Positions 28,301 to 35,732 of a stretch of DNA of 64,000 nucleotides are shown here, piece after piece (position 1 is the first letter of the stretch; each line of letters opens with the position of its first letter). The translations under genes and the position numbers were made by a program. The DNA lies in the IMG/VR virus record IMGVR_UViG_3300042924_004713, positions 102,409 through 166,408 of that record. The stretch is one strand, 5' to 3'. The notes under the pieces are model-generated. The model saw only the letters and a program-made list of their open reading frames with translations, was not told the DNA's origin and made no database searches. The stretch is from a virus.

Positions 28301-30593
28301 CAACCTTGTAAATTTTATTTCTTACGTTTAGATCAGTATCAGCAGCAAAGATAATTCTACTGCCGTTGACCAAATTATATCCATCAACAATAAAGCCCAC
28401 AGGCGTGCCATTTACATCACTGAATGCGTCGCGAGTGGTAAAGTCAATTACGTCAATGGCTTTTTTGCCAAACGTACCAAAGTTGTACAACTTGAGTCCG
28501 GACTTGAACTCAATGATGGGTCTACGAGCTCTGGTCTGCAGATCTAGCAAAGCCGAGTTGTTGTTGAATTCAGCAGAAGTTTCTAACACCTGTCTATGGA
28601 ACCAACGATTACTTCTACTCCATGCATTTCTGTCTGGACTTGCACGATTGATAGTGATGTAGTCCGGAGTCAACGGCTGATTATTACTAACGTCATAGTT
28701 GCCAATATCATATGGTGTGCTGTCAAACGACACACTCACACTTTCTGTGTAAGGTTCAGGCGTGACCATGTCTACCACTGGAACCAATACAATGCTTTCT
28801 CCAACACCTTCTACATAATAAGTGTTATCGCGATACTCAACAGGAGTTACATCTCCTCGGAAAGTCACAGCAAGTCCGTTGCTAAAAGTCACGCCATTGG
28901 GACTGGTATACTGTTTTGCACCAATGATATTGTTGACATTCAATACACTGGCATCTTCAACATCAATCAAACGTATTTCGCCAACCAATTGTGGATCCAC
29001 ACTGTCTTGATAGTAAAGAGTATCCAGCACTGCTGTGAGCAAAGGAATCTGTTCAAAATAGCCATCGTCGCTGCGATACCATTGAGTGCTGCTGTATTGA
29101 CTGCCTTCAAGAATTCTAAATTTCTGTAATTCAGCCACGGCTCGAGCCGACGTCACATTAAGATATTGACGTCCAGTTTGATCAGTTATGTATTGAATCT
29201 GCCAAATACTGTAGCGTTCATCAAAGTCAATGATTTCTTCAACTTCGCTGAAAGGACGTTCATTGTAACCTGGCTGCTCGTCATCCTCAGGTGTGGGACT
29301 ATAAAAACTAGCTCTTAGCCAGCCGCCGGCGATAGAATCATTGATAAAAGGAAACTGCTCTTGAATACTAGGAATGTTGAATATGATAAATTTGCCATCA
29401 AGATCAGTGATGCCATCAATACCATCAGGATATCTTGCAAAGAAATCATCAACATAAGCGTGATTGATATCACGATAAGGAATATCACTGACCAAGTTGA
29501 CTGGATCAAGTTCGGTCAACGTATAATAAAAATTCTGTGCGCTCTTAAGTGGCACATTGAAAGTCACTGTGCCTAGGTCTTCACCATTGTTGATTACGCC
29601 CAAAACATCACGGCTACTGATGTTGGGTGTGGTAGGCATTTTGCCGTCAATACCAGGTTGTGCTTGAATATAAAACTGAGGACCAGTGCCAGGCACACCA
29701 TCAATGATTTTGAATTTGCCAGCCATCTGAGAGCTGTTTTCAGCATTGTAGTATAGTGTGTCAGGCGCACTTTGAGGCACTGTGAACACAATAGTACCTT
29801 CACTGGCGCCGTTGTTGGTAATACCTTGACTATAGATATTCACCAAGCCTGTGCTAGGCAAGGTTTTAATCCAAAATGGAAAACTGCCTTCAATACTCAA
29901 TGTGAAGATGTAGGTGTTGCCTCTGATCAAGGTCAGCTCAGGATTGATAACATAGTCAATCACATAGGCTCGGTTACCTTGATTGGTCACACGTAGATTT
30001 ACAGTGCTGGTTTGATTCTGCGCAACTTGAAACTGATAGCTACCGCCTCTGATCAAAGTTAGAGTTGGGTTTTGTCCTAGCTGTCCGCTGAAACTATAGA
30101 AATTATTGTTACGAGAAACTTCAACTGTGTTTGTGATAGCTGCGTTACCACCGGTGACATCTACCTCTAGTGGACCAGTTGGTAACCAGTAATATTCACT
30201 GTAGTTGACCAGCTTGTCATAGTCAACCAGGGGATCAAATGCATAGTACTGACTTTTGTACAGTCGGTCACTGCGATCAGTACTAGCACCTGCAAGGTCC
30301 AGCGCATCTTGAATACCTGGGTAGGTAATTGCGTCTATAACTGTGTCAGTGTCGGGAACCTTGATAGTGATAGCTGGTTCAAGTTGATAGTTAACACGGT
30401 CCTTGGTAGGTTCAACCACATACCTAGCAGCAGTTGGATTGATGCCTGGTCCAATTTTTCTACCAATAAAACCCTGTGTTTTTTTCAGTGCAGGTTCCTG
30501 AATCAGCTGATCCAGTGTTGCTCCAAGAAACTGTCTATTGGTCTTGGTCTGAAAAATTTCCGGTAAAAAGTCAACCGAACGAACTTGAGCCAT
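16344..30593 (-). CDS. Giant virion structural protein (4749 aa) with FG-GAP propeller
   Basis: The frame is uninterrupted for 14.25 kb, more than a fifth of the window. The N-terminus (VDFLPEIFQTKTNRQFLGAT, then YVVEPTKDRVNYQLEP) matches large virion proteins encoded after gp6 in T4-like marine phages. Between about residues 2300 and 3100 there are seven FG-GAP-like units (for example KFGASVATSHDGRQLAIGCP and AEFGHSVQFVLSDSQLAVGS), expected to form a beta-propeller. Many VNGxxxxxxxDY modules recur, and tandem GYTTAPTVTISG / GYLTTPSVTITG repeats lie near residue 3800. Its ATG overlaps the gp6 stop as TAATG. By position it replaces the gp7/gp8/gp10 area of T4; homology to those is not shown. 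Confidence 0.85.
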   Translation of the reverse strand: MAQVRSVDFLPEIFQTKTNRQFLGATLDQLIQEPALKKTQGFIGRKIGPGINPTAARYVVEPTKDRVNYQLEPAITIKVPDTDTVIDAITYPGIQDALDLAGASTDRSDRLYKSQYYAFDPLVDYDKLVNYSEYYWLPTGPLEVDVTGGNAAITNTVEVSRNNNFYSFSGQLGQNPTLTLIRGGSYQFQVAQNQTSTVNLRVTNQGNRAYVIDYVINPELTLIRGNTYIFTLSIEGSFPFWIKTLPSTGLVNIYSQGITNNGASEGTIVFTVPQSAPDTLYYNAENSSQMAGKFKIIDGVPGTGPQFYIQAQPGIDGKMPTTPNISSRDVLGVINNGEDLGTVTFNVPLKSAQNFYYTLTELDPVNLVSDIPYRDINHAYVDDFFARYPDGIDGITDLDGKFIIFNIPSIQEQFPFINDSIAGGWLRASFYSPTPEDDEQPGYNERPFSEVEEIIDFDERYSIWQIQYITDQTGRQYLNVTSARAVAELQKFRILEGSQYSSTQWYRSDDGYFEQIPLLTAVLDTLYYQDSVDPQLVGEIRLIDVEDASVLNVNNIIGAKQYTSPNGVTFSNGLAVTFRGDVTPVEYRDNTYYVEGVGESIVLVPVVDMVTPEPYTESVSVSFDSTPYDIGNYDVSNNQPLTPDYITINRASPDRNAWSRSNRWFHRQVLETSAEFNNNSALLDLQTRARRPIIEFKSGLKLYNFGTFGKKAIDVIDFTTRDAFSDVNGTPVGFIVDGYNLVNGSRIIFAADTDLNVRNKIYKVELITPDTVAPVIKQPIINLVPDSDGAILPNDVVVCLNGVGRKGQSFTFDGAQWILSQQKVSVNNPPQFDIFVDDVSIGNLERYGSSTFNGTKLFSYGIGSGANDSVLGFPVQYVTINNVGDIVFINNYYTDTFSYVRDRQSITESVGIGFARRYTSRTDFTDQIGWATAPYPSETYQQFEFTYQSQPLLLDVKVNEVVLNSALPNPYPVIKIYIGSQFQDPGTYSYTTTSNTTTINLNDNIPVGEKIIVLVLSDQISNNAFFQVPINLQNNANNAEVSQVTLGTMRSHYESICENLIDLQGSINGSNNSRDLGYIARYGLNILQQSAPLTMAGYFMRDPNYDFFRALQWNSAEYIKFKTQLLDIVASRDWGDATAPEILVAAVNDINLGRTQQNPFYWSDMLPSRSVYDSNTYTFTPISQTTFNTLRVYDFTQSNYLALLVYVNGHLLTINKDYTVSADTPQVTITYPLQVGDTIEIQEYASTVGNFVPNTPTKMGLYPAYQPRIFVDTTYSQPTPVIVGHDGSITVAFDDIRDQVLLDFETRIYNNLKIRSAIPIRENDIVPGQFRTTDWSLTEVNDILSVDFLTWVGTNKIDYTIQAYDVNNDFSYNYSRSQNRLNNQALPVGAWRGLYLYFYDTIRPHQAPWEMLGFSEQPSWWESRYGAAPYTSENLVLWEDLSQGLVADPNGFYVIPKYVRPGLLDVLPVDAQGNLLPPLDSVVGLYDKQTFQRSWRMGDVGPVEYVWRTSSSYPFAIMRLLALTRPAEFFSLFVDRDLYKFNLDLGQYLYQDRSRLSPSNLEIYGDGISKASYINWIVDYNTHLGNSNTATALAANLDNIDVQLAYRMASFSDKAYIKVFLEKPSPNSLNTSLLLPDESYELFLYKNVPFAAVNYSSVMIQRVEDGYQVFGYDVVNPYFEILVSKVAGPKITLSAGGKTVAVPTTYSDIVTQIPYGYTFSNDNAVCDFLFSYGALLESQGMIFDSVENGLTLNWRQMAQEFLYWSGQGWGPGSVINLNPASTSLMVSRPGAIVDSIIERDTTTSIQDQNKRKILINDLIVERIDNDFKITSLTEQTINYADLRFTAYEHIMVFKNASVFGDLIYDPITAARQGRMQLIAGTSTDWNGQLDARGFILNQDNIVDWQPNVTYTKGQIVKFKNQYYSALTIVQPKQEFDYVDWTLSDYNQIKKGLLPNLANKADLIQQTYNTVGANLERDQDLLAYGLIGFRPREYMANLNLDDVSQVNVYKQFLSTKGTKFSVDLFGTASFDKEVADYSIFENWAVLKGIYGAQANRRFFDIRINQALLTSNPSTVQVIVPFEQSFADQTVQIGDLWRSSWNVTSPEILPVAVTPRRDLDLPTAGYVNLDDVDITEFEIIDPTNINANIDSVGVGTTVWIAKVNSHDWNVYRCSAVPGNIQSITDNFNGTSLAGFSQQHNLSVNDIIVIKSFSTDVNGAYRVLEVPSLTSIVIEFAIPNDQIELLGQGVCLVLETIRVDQPSDIANLPYINNVTAKSLVWVDNNGFDRWQVLERTEPFVYNQRLEPLRSVNSYWASAVAQTENNTLMLASAPGASTGIVFQYGVNPAGTLQDGGSISLNAAQVSNFGATMTVGNNLWGAVGAPNSLSDVGYTAIINYNGDFEAFTVSQLLLGLDQPGPAKFGSSLAMSGDERWLYVGAPELNRVYAYGQVPVPTQSISYPTTGTTRRFSTVTIQYDNVQQLEVVVSGLPQRLNIDYSATGSFIEFFTAPSKNQTVVISRRQSVQLDFQEYYNITASTTTGLGTSALWDVEVVRGLYSVDLLNAGTNYSIGEVLTIKGTQIGGSSPAEDCVITVTDVSFAGAILDYTVSGGRLSVTDRFAVRESLFTATNINSVRVEVNGTVQRPKIDYEWLKSDSSLPDSTLNDYDLVFVNSPAIGATIMAYAPTYYQLCQVLTRPGLASDAKFGASVATSHDGRQLAIGCPNENINGTFRAGSVYYFNRDVESRIITTATTAPTTFTTAAPLTLPVSVKVNGEFLNNTAQYGTLRNNTYTVNYSVSPEAPISVTVNQPLNIGDVVEIEANFFRPVHKLESDIPQERAEFGHSVQFVLSDSQLAVGSPYDSQASQVPQAGSVKMFVNQPLTYGTITSTVANPVLTAGHTLQINYQEIAVPAAPNNTVAGLANAIVNSGIPNVTAAVTSSGLLVIDVINEAATTPYNRLSVLPGAIGTAYGDLGFNSFEFSQTLSSPYPTDGANFGWSLTSAQEDVIIGAPGGTAHLNVTFDNGTTFFDSGSTTFYTDLHQSGVVYEFDYLPSVNPSSLNPGLFNFGQQLYSPESTTAERFGESVSQAWAYTLVGSPNATVSTTTNNGAMSAFINADRTPSWVAKREQVPAVDIYSINNALLYDRLQSPRTQFLDFFNPQQGKVLGAARQNIDYVSTNDPAFYNTGLTSVQGNSWGKNHVGQIWWDTSSVRYLDVTQDELAYASRKWGQIFPGSRVDIYQWVESTVPPANYTGPGTPLNFIDYTVTTALTQNNVFVSNYYFWVRGIDTLPTTGNKTLSTVAIAQYLANPIASGIPFMAPLNSSTVALYNCSSYIKAFDTIIHIEFDQTPNTDNIHTEFQLLAQGKADAFLTPPLYRKLQDSFAGEDQSGLSVPDPSLTVAEKYGVQFRPRQSMFVDRFRALQNYIDRTNSVLALYPIAESRNLTLLNSEEPVPLQQTTVGNILVTNWNQEVANLEELSWQNILIVPVGYRYLVLSDSNNNGRWTIYETIFENNIYSLRLIRVQNYRTNEYWDYINWYAPGFNPDTTPAIEVPSYAALIAQQVAVGTVALVTANSQGKFEVYQLLDSGWNRVGLQDGTIKISPAIYDYQLGRLGFDGEVFDAQYFDQAPQAETRKIIQGINQELFIDELLIERNNLLILMFNYILTEQLTPDWLMKTSLIDVQHNIRELLPYQTYRRDNQDFVLDYLSEVKPYHVQIREFNLKYAGQDLFNGDIADFDIPAYYNASLQEYISPILTDVENSPSDAASNNIIWQTQPYDQWFDNYKLELQELILVTGGTGYTTAPTVTISGVAVRNATAIAVINSAGQVNSLVVTDPGEGYLTTPSVTITGGNGTGAKAIAILNNGLVRSIKTTLKYDRYQYESNIEEWQPNITFDNGQLVRFGGRIWEADSPDSTGVNTAEFIPEDWILVPVGELSGVDRTMGYYVALADQPGRELPLLITGTDYPGVQVKGLNFNQDTGFDRGPFDMTPWDNLDFDASGLPTYSETLIDSVYESEFIDQYLGTGVNDVVVDGGAFVDTYSSHAPEELVPGSEFDTMDFRVYVRPGSDWNGLGHGFDILSLRATYNSADSTISWAQIAQYQTHEIYPAAIRVSNAGPNGSSLLSSDLAPSQYTVDWVNQTITVLSGVNDDDLLVINIYEVGGGNQLLRANYNGADIGTQLEIPVKFSDIYELVIFVNGTRLLPTTDYTFESIAPTITRINFSVILTSLDAVNLTVMGFQTPQYSWSLPTVQTFTIAELSPSSTAQLTYTLTNSLQGSNPNNAYVTVNGFRARPSQGIEWYGDGSSAEFLFPERGGYSQGLVADNEVNVYVNDVPQVLGSDFTVVPWDGFSRRSIILSYVPNIGDRVLICVNTRADYIISGNQITFRPSGSFGVFPGDVVSVTTYNDTSQQNIVQIVWVGPITKGAIASEGFDFLPFDSGSVNNEPGSFDFSEGITVQENDFDLRRPVQESERMIVSLNGRLLFPGLDYTVVSDVESGDPTTYLELLSGPIAVTDVVVATLYTNQIVPNAMAFRIFQDMRGVQLTYRITDNTTTRLLSDLSVDDDIIYVENVLACGEPNIPANYLGVVTINGERIAFRYRDLENNTLSGLLRGTAGTAIANHFAGDLVYNIGRENLLSGGGYQDYVVQTSVKANGSQVQFTAPNINLTGIDSTEWLEALIVSVGGIIQPPTAYQFLNANPATVRFYDAPAAGRLVTLAVKRAQSWYQPGAFEPSDGVPLQLQNTSAAKFLRNDE

Positions 30594-33500
30594 TAAATTA
30601 CTCCACTACCAGGCGCTGTACGAAGATTCGTACTGGTCAACGCATCGATTACCTCGACGTCTGCTACAGTAGCAGCGTTGACAAAGATTTCGTTTGGTGC
30701 TGAACGTATTTCGTATAGGTCACCAAAGGCTTTTTGTGGGTTCACAGGAACCAGCACCACTGAACTTACCAAGGTGCCAATTTCTTTGTGAATGTAAGCT
30801 GACAATTCAGAAAAGTAAAAGGTGTCGCCAAAGTTCCATTTGTCAATTGTAAAATAATCATTTAGACTTTGTACCACTGCATTTTTGATCTCACTCACAC
30901 TGGCAGTGGAGTTAGCGGCCTTGATCACTTTTATGGTTGCTCTTAGGTCAGTTGTGGCCTTGTTACCAAACAATGGCTTGAATGTCACACTGTTCAAGAT
31001 AACATTGTCGCTCAACATCTTGTAGTCTTGCAGTCGCTGAAACTGAGTGGTCAATTCATTGATTGTGGGCTGAGCAGGTTCGGGCACAGTACCAGTACTG
31101 TCCTTGATATAATTCTGATATGCAATGTAATAGTCCTGAGTCACAACATACACATCAATGATGTTGGTTATAGAAGGATCAATTCTATTGCTCAGCAGAC
31201 TGTTATGACGATACTGATAGTAAAGATTCTGTCGGCCAATTCGTGCCAAGAATTCATTGCTCTGCACCAAGGTGCGAGTGCCAGTTACGTCAATGACCAG
31301 TCTCCAAAATTCTTTTTCTAGATAAGTGTAAAACACTTGCCCGTCAAGATACTGTGACTTGTAGGTTTCTACTTCAGCGTAGGTGCCATACTGATAGTTC
31401 ACTCTGCCTTCTTCTACCAGCAGGTATCGTTGTAGATCGTTAAAGTCCACTGTGGCTTCTAAAAACACAAGATTGCCTGCTTGAGTTGGTGCAGGATCAG
31501 GTCCTACAATCTCTTCAAAGAAATCAGGATTGTCGGCAGATCCATCTTGATCGCTGTCAGTAAAACTAACTATCACTTGGAAATCATTAACAAAGCCATC
31601 ACTTTCTTCTGGCTGTCCAATAATCTGCATTTCAACATCAGACGGCAGTGGAGAGTTACTGTCAGGCAAACTGTTAGATTTCAAGACCTTGATAAAATCT
31701 TTGATCACTGTACCAAGTCTGCTGTCGTAGATTGCTGATCCAGATTCAAAAAAGAATCTTGTTTGCAACACCGACGCAAAAAAGTATGATAATTCGCGAG
31801 TACTTACATTGTACTGTGTGCCATCTGTGGTAAATCTTACCAGCCAACTTGAGTCAAGATTAGCGCCTGATGTATTTTGTTGATTAACCAAACTAAATGC
31901 ACTGTCTGCATCAAGATTGCTTTGCCCGATCAAATACCATTCGCCTGTAAGGTTGTTGAAACCAAGACCAAAGTTGCGATAAAGTCGAATCTGTTCAATT
32001 ACATTCACAACCAGCGCAGTGGGCAGATCAGTGATGAAAATCGGAATCACTTGTGTGGCCACTGCACCAGTTGGTACAAATGTGTTAAAGGCCACAGGGC
32101 CAGTGCCATCGTCAAGATTTCCTCGCCCTTGGTTGGTACCATCAAGTACCACCGCAGTCACAGTGGTCCAGATCACAGTTTTGTCTGTGTCAACTGTAGG
32201 CAGACCAGATATAAGTCTGTTGTATTGATTGAAATAAAATCCATCTGGGGCTTCAAATTTTACCAACGAAGCAGGCACAATGTATTTGGCGTTGCTGCTG
32301 CTGAATGAGCCAATTGACACAGGGTCATTGTTGTTGTCAACAAAAAAACCTGTACACTGGTTAGTCAACGCAGTGCTTTGATTCCAAGACAATGACAGTG
32401 CAGACAGCGACGGTCTAATAAAGTTTGCATAGTAAAACTGTAAAACTCCAGGCGTTTTAAGTCCTGGTTGTACTTTGTTTGTGATAGCGTCCGCAATGTC
32501 GTTGACTGTGAACCAAGAAAACTGGAATGTAGGCAAGGTGTTTTCTTTGTAAAGACCACCGTCACTGCCAAACACATTAGTACTAGCATACTTGTTGGTG
32601 TTGTCTACTAGTTCTAGGTATCGTGAAGTACCAATTGCACTACGATTTACAGCCTTGCTCTTGATAATGCTATTGTACAAGGTAAACGGAAACAGGTTGT
32701 AGTCTTCCCCGTTGACCATGCGGTTTTGAGTGTAGTATCTAGCAGGAGCTCGTTGTTTGATTTCGTCCAGTAGTTCGCGGCTTTGAGAATTACTCACAGG
32801 CGCAGTAAGGCCCACTGTGAAAGTGATTGTTTCAATGCGTCCAGTGCGACTCACGTAGTTAATAGGCAATGCAATCGTGGCCATTTCACTGGGATTGATC
32901 ACATATTCAAGTCCGTTGGATGAACGTACATAGGCTCTGAATGTACCAACTGGTATGGCTGAAAACACACCATCACCAAAGGTCAATGAAATCTGATCGT
33001 TGACTCTGCTGACTGTGGAATAGATCTTGCGTAGTGTGCCTACATCTTGTTCGGCAGCAGCGGTGTAAACTGATTCTACATACTGCCACTCTTCAGACAC
33101 GCTGCCAATATCATCAAGTTGATACAGCCAACGATCTTCGTTATTGATACCTTCGATGTTGACATTGACCACACGATTGGTCACACGCTCTGGCAAGTTG
33201 AAATCAGCTGATAATAGATTTCCTTGCTTGAAGTAAAAGAAAAATCCTGAATTTTGTGAACCAAATCCCAATTGATCATTACGGTACAGCATGTTAAATG
33301 CACCGTTGGGGCGTGGGCTAGGTTCGTATAGATATTCACGTCCTGCGCTGGTCACACTCACTGCTTCAAATGGCATGTTGATGCCATCAACAGTGGCAGT
33401 GAAAGGAATCACTGGCAGATAACCTGGGGTGATGTTTAGTGTGTATTCTTGAGTGTCAATGCCTAGCAGATTTTGATCAGCACCAGGACGACCAAAACGC

Positions 33501-34003
33501 TGTGTGTCAACCAAGGCAGAATTCACAATGGTGATAAACTGCTCAAACCAATCACCATTGGTAGGATCATTCCAGTTCACAGTGATGTTGCTGAGATTCA
33601 CACCGTTGTAATCCAGCACATTTTCAGTGGTAGTCACTGAAGTGACTTTGAGCAGACCCTCAGCAGGCGAGTTGCGCTTGGCGGTGTAGCTAACCAAGTT
33701 GGCCAGTCGCACCACACTGTCTCTACGTTCAGCAGTGTCAATGTAGTTTTCGCGAGCGTTTAGATCAGCACGGAACGCCAGACTCTGGCCCATGAATGCC
33801 ATGACGTCCAAGAGCGCAATGAACTCTGAACTTTCAATGTAATCGTTGAATGTCTCTGGATAGTAGAGCCTTAGATAATCAACAAAGCTCTTGCGCAGAG
33901 TCTCAAAGTCATAACTTTGAAAGTCGGCCTCGCGATAGGTCTGGTAAAGTTGCTTCCAGTCTTCTACGCCAAAAATAGCAGTTTGTCTAGTGGTTATAGC
34001 CAT
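30593..34003 (-). CDS. gp6: Baseplate wedge protein gp6
   Basis: An 1136-residue homologue of T4 gp6, the wedge protein that forms the inner ring of the baseplate. The N-terminal segment is characteristic: YREADFQSYDFETLRKSFVD followed by YIESSEFIALLDVMAFMGQS and RADLNARENYIDTAERR. T4 gp6 is about 660 residues, so this version has a long insertion or extension, as in marine T4-like phages. It follows gp25 in the operon, as gp25 and gp6 partners do. A TAAATA core lies 16 bases before the ATG. Confidence 0.92.
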   Translation of the reverse strand: MAITTRQTAIFGVEDWKQLYQTYREADFQSYDFETLRKSFVDYLRLYYPETFNDYIESSEFIALLDVMAFMGQSLAFRADLNARENYIDTAERRDSVVRLANLVSYTAKRNSPAEGLLKVTSVTTTENVLDYNGVNLSNITVNWNDPTNGDWFEQFITIVNSALVDTQRFGRPGADQNLLGIDTQEYTLNITPGYLPVIPFTATVDGINMPFEAVSVTSAGREYLYEPSPRPNGAFNMLYRNDQLGFGSQNSGFFFYFKQGNLLSADFNLPERVTNRVVNVNIEGINNEDRWLYQLDDIGSVSEEWQYVESVYTAAAEQDVGTLRKIYSTVSRVNDQISLTFGDGVFSAIPVGTFRAYVRSSNGLEYVINPSEMATIALPINYVSRTGRIETITFTVGLTAPVSNSQSRELLDEIKQRAPARYYTQNRMVNGEDYNLFPFTLYNSIIKSKAVNRSAIGTSRYLELVDNTNKYASTNVFGSDGGLYKENTLPTFQFSWFTVNDIADAITNKVQPGLKTPGVLQFYYANFIRPSLSALSLSWNQSTALTNQCTGFFVDNNNDPVSIGSFSSSNAKYIVPASLVKFEAPDGFYFNQYNRLISGLPTVDTDKTVIWTTVTAVVLDGTNQGRGNLDDGTGPVAFNTFVPTGAVATQVIPIFITDLPTALVVNVIEQIRLYRNFGLGFNNLTGEWYLIGQSNLDADSAFSLVNQQNTSGANLDSSWLVRFTTDGTQYNVSTRELSYFFASVLQTRFFFESGSAIYDSRLGTVIKDFIKVLKSNSLPDSNSPLPSDVEMQIIGQPEESDGFVNDFQVIVSFTDSDQDGSADNPDFFEEIVGPDPAPTQAGNLVFLEATVDFNDLQRYLLVEEGRVNYQYGTYAEVETYKSQYLDGQVFYTYLEKEFWRLVIDVTGTRTLVQSNEFLARIGRQNLYYQYRHNSLLSNRIDPSITNIIDVYVVTQDYYIAYQNYIKDSTGTVPEPAQPTINELTTQFQRLQDYKMLSDNVILNSVTFKPLFGNKATTDLRATIKVIKAANSTASVSEIKNAVVQSLNDYFTIDKWNFGDTFYFSELSAYIHKEIGTLVSSVVLVPVNPQKAFGDLYEIRSAPNEIFVNAATVADVEVIDALTSTNLRTAPGSGVI

Positions 34004-34019
34004 AATTTTTCAATTTTGG

Positions 34020-34025
34020 TATTTA
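34020..34025 (-). promoter_or_regulatory. Late promoter core (TAAATA) for gp6
   Basis: Minus strand CCAATAAATACC, ending about 16 bases before the ATG at 34003, in the short gap after gp25. Confidence 0.6.
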
Positions 34026-34045
34026 TTGGCGTATAAACCACGCGG

Positions 34046-34420
34046 TTAAATGAAGCTGGCTCTTCGGGTTTCTTGGTCAAAAAACAAGGATAAACGTTCT
34101 ACTGTGGTACTGGGCACAAACTGTATTTGAACCTGTACAAGGATGCCATTGAGCTGAGGGAAAATTTCCACAGCAGATATTTTGAGTCTTGGATCTCCGC
34201 CTGCTACTCGCTGTATTTCTTGAACAATAGCATTTTCAGTTTCAATGCTCTGCGATTCAAATAGAAAGTCCCATACAGCAGTGCCCACATCAGGACGCCC
34301 AACTAATTCGCCTTGACGAATGTTAAACGCATTGATAAGATCTTGCTTGATGAGTTCTTCATCAACCAAAGTGAATTTTTTGCGCTGTCCTTGAGTGCTG
34401 AATCCAATAAATGTAGCCAT
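34046..34420 (-). CDS. gp25: Baseplate wedge protein gp25
   Basis: A 124-residue protein of the gp25/lysozyme-like baseplate family, which starts sheath assembly at the wedge. The typical segment is ALVxRxGELVGRPDxG-like, here NIRQGELVGRPDVGTAVWDF, followed by FESQSIETENAIVQEIQRV. Length fits T4 gp25 (132 residues). It stands directly upstream of gp6, a common arrangement, with its own late core overlapping the previous gene's stop. Confidence 0.92.
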   Translation of the reverse strand: MATFIGFSTQGQRKKFTLVDEELIKQDLINAFNIRQGELVGRPDVGTAVWDFLFESQSIETENAIVQEIQRVAGGDPRLKISAVEIFPQLNGILVQVQIQFVPSTTVERLSLFFDQETRRASFI

Positions 34421-34427
34421 GGTCTAG

Positions 34428-34433
34428 TATTTA
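34428..34433 (-). promoter_or_regulatory. Late promoter core (TAAATA) overlapping a stop codon
   Basis: Minus strand GGTAAATACTAG. The TAA at 34433-34431 is also the stop of the upstream gene, and the gp25 ATG is only eight bases beyond the core, so a late message starting here would have almost no leader. Confidence 0.6.
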
Positions 34434-35732
34434 CCCTAGGCGAGCCAGCTGAGCTCGCAACTGTGCGATTTCCCTGTCAGCTTCTGCAATTTTTTGTTGC
34501 CAGTAGGCAATGGCACTGGCGTCGCCTTGTGCTTCGGCTCTGGCCAACTGCTCTCGTCGAGATCGCTGTCCATTTTCTTTGCCTTCAATTTGACCTTCTA
34601 AGATAGCTGCTTCTGGTGATCTAGGTCTAGGCGCAGGAGTAGCAGCAGCACTTGGAGCCCGGCTTTGTGTGGCTGACTCGGGCTGATCTTGTCCATACTC
34701 TACCACAGGAACTTTTTCATTGCCAATAAACTGTGTGAAAGCCTGATTAAGCACCTGTCTATTCACTGTGTTAGTGGCCTTGGGAGCTGATCTTTCACCG
34801 GCTAAATTATTAGGCACCTTGAGATCAGTAAAATTCACAGCCAATTGACCTGACTTGGCCAAGTTGCTGATATTTTGTGTGAGTCCAGCTGGCGACCCAC
34901 CCTTGGCCCAGACAGCAGTGAGTGCAGCGCCGGCTTTGCCTGCGGCTTGTATCAACGCACCTGCTTCTGCCACAGGAAGATCAACAGGCAGGGCTCCAGA
35001 CTTAGTCAAGGCCGAAAATTGATTGTTCATGATGTCAGTCTGAGCTGCAAGCTGTTTTGCAGGATCAGCCAACATGGTGTTTAGATTGGTCACTCCACCT
35101 TTGCCTGTCCACACTGTGGGCGATGCCAATGCTTGTTGCAGTGCTCGACTTTGAGCCACTTGTTCAGGTGTAATACTGCCGCCCTGACTGTTTATTCTAG
35201 TGGCTTCGGCGATGTCTGCTTGCGACACAGTGTTGGCTCTGCCATACTGTGAAATAGTACCTGGTTTCAAAAATCCTGAACTTTCTAACAACGCAGGATT
35301 GATTCCAAATTTTCCTATGCCTTTGTCTACTGAAAAAGCACCTGCGGCCTGTGATACTGATGCTGCTGACTGTGCCAGTAGGCCTTGCACTTGTTTTCCG
35401 TTCAAGGGCCCAATGCTGCCCACTTGTCCACCAACATTAACAAAGTCAGCCACATTCATGGTCTTGGGAACCTGTCCTCCAACCAGTTGCGACACAACTT
35501 TTTGTGCTCCGCCCACAACCGATGACACTGCACCTTTTAGTTGACTAGCAGCAGACACTAGGCCTTGTTGCAGTTGATTGAGCGCATTAACAGATTGACC
35601 TGGTGCTAGGTTGGTCAAGGCTCCGGTCTTGGCCTGCTGTTCAAACACAGCTCTAGCCGCTGCTTCAGTGGTTCCAGGAGGCGCAATAACCTCAAATATT
35701 TCACCGGCTCTTGTGAAAGTAAACTTACTCAT
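34431..35732 (-). CDS. Hypothetical virion-associated protein
   Basis: A 433-residue protein beginning MSKFTFTRAGEIFEVIAPPG and then TTEAAARAVFEQQAKTGAL. This small N-terminal module recurs in phage structural proteins. The middle is Ala-, Gly- and Gln-rich, and the last 60 residues (ILEGQIEGKENGQRSRREQL onward) form a likely coiled coil. It lies between gp5 and gp25 and overlaps gp5 by four bases, so a baseplate or hub role is probable by context. No enzyme motif seen. Confidence 0.65.
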   Translation of the reverse strand: MSKFTFTRAGEIFEVIAPPGTTEAAARAVFEQQAKTGALTNLAPGQSVNALNQLQQGLVSAASQLKGAVSSVVGGAQKVVSQLVGGQVPKTMNVADFVNVGGQVGSIGPLNGKQVQGLLAQSAASVSQAAGAFSVDKGIGKFGINPALLESSGFLKPGTISQYGRANTVSQADIAEATRINSQGGSITPEQVAQSRALQQALASPTVWTGKGGVTNLNTMLADPAKQLAAQTDIMNNQFSALTKSGALPVDLPVAEAGALIQAAGKAGAALTAVWAKGGSPAGLTQNISNLAKSGQLAVNFTDLKVPNNLAGERSAPKATNTVNRQVLNQAFTQFIGNEKVPVVEYGQDQPESATQSRAPSAAATPAPRPRSPEAAILEGQIEGKENGQRSRREQLARAEAQGDASAIAYWQQKIAEADREIAQLRAQLARLG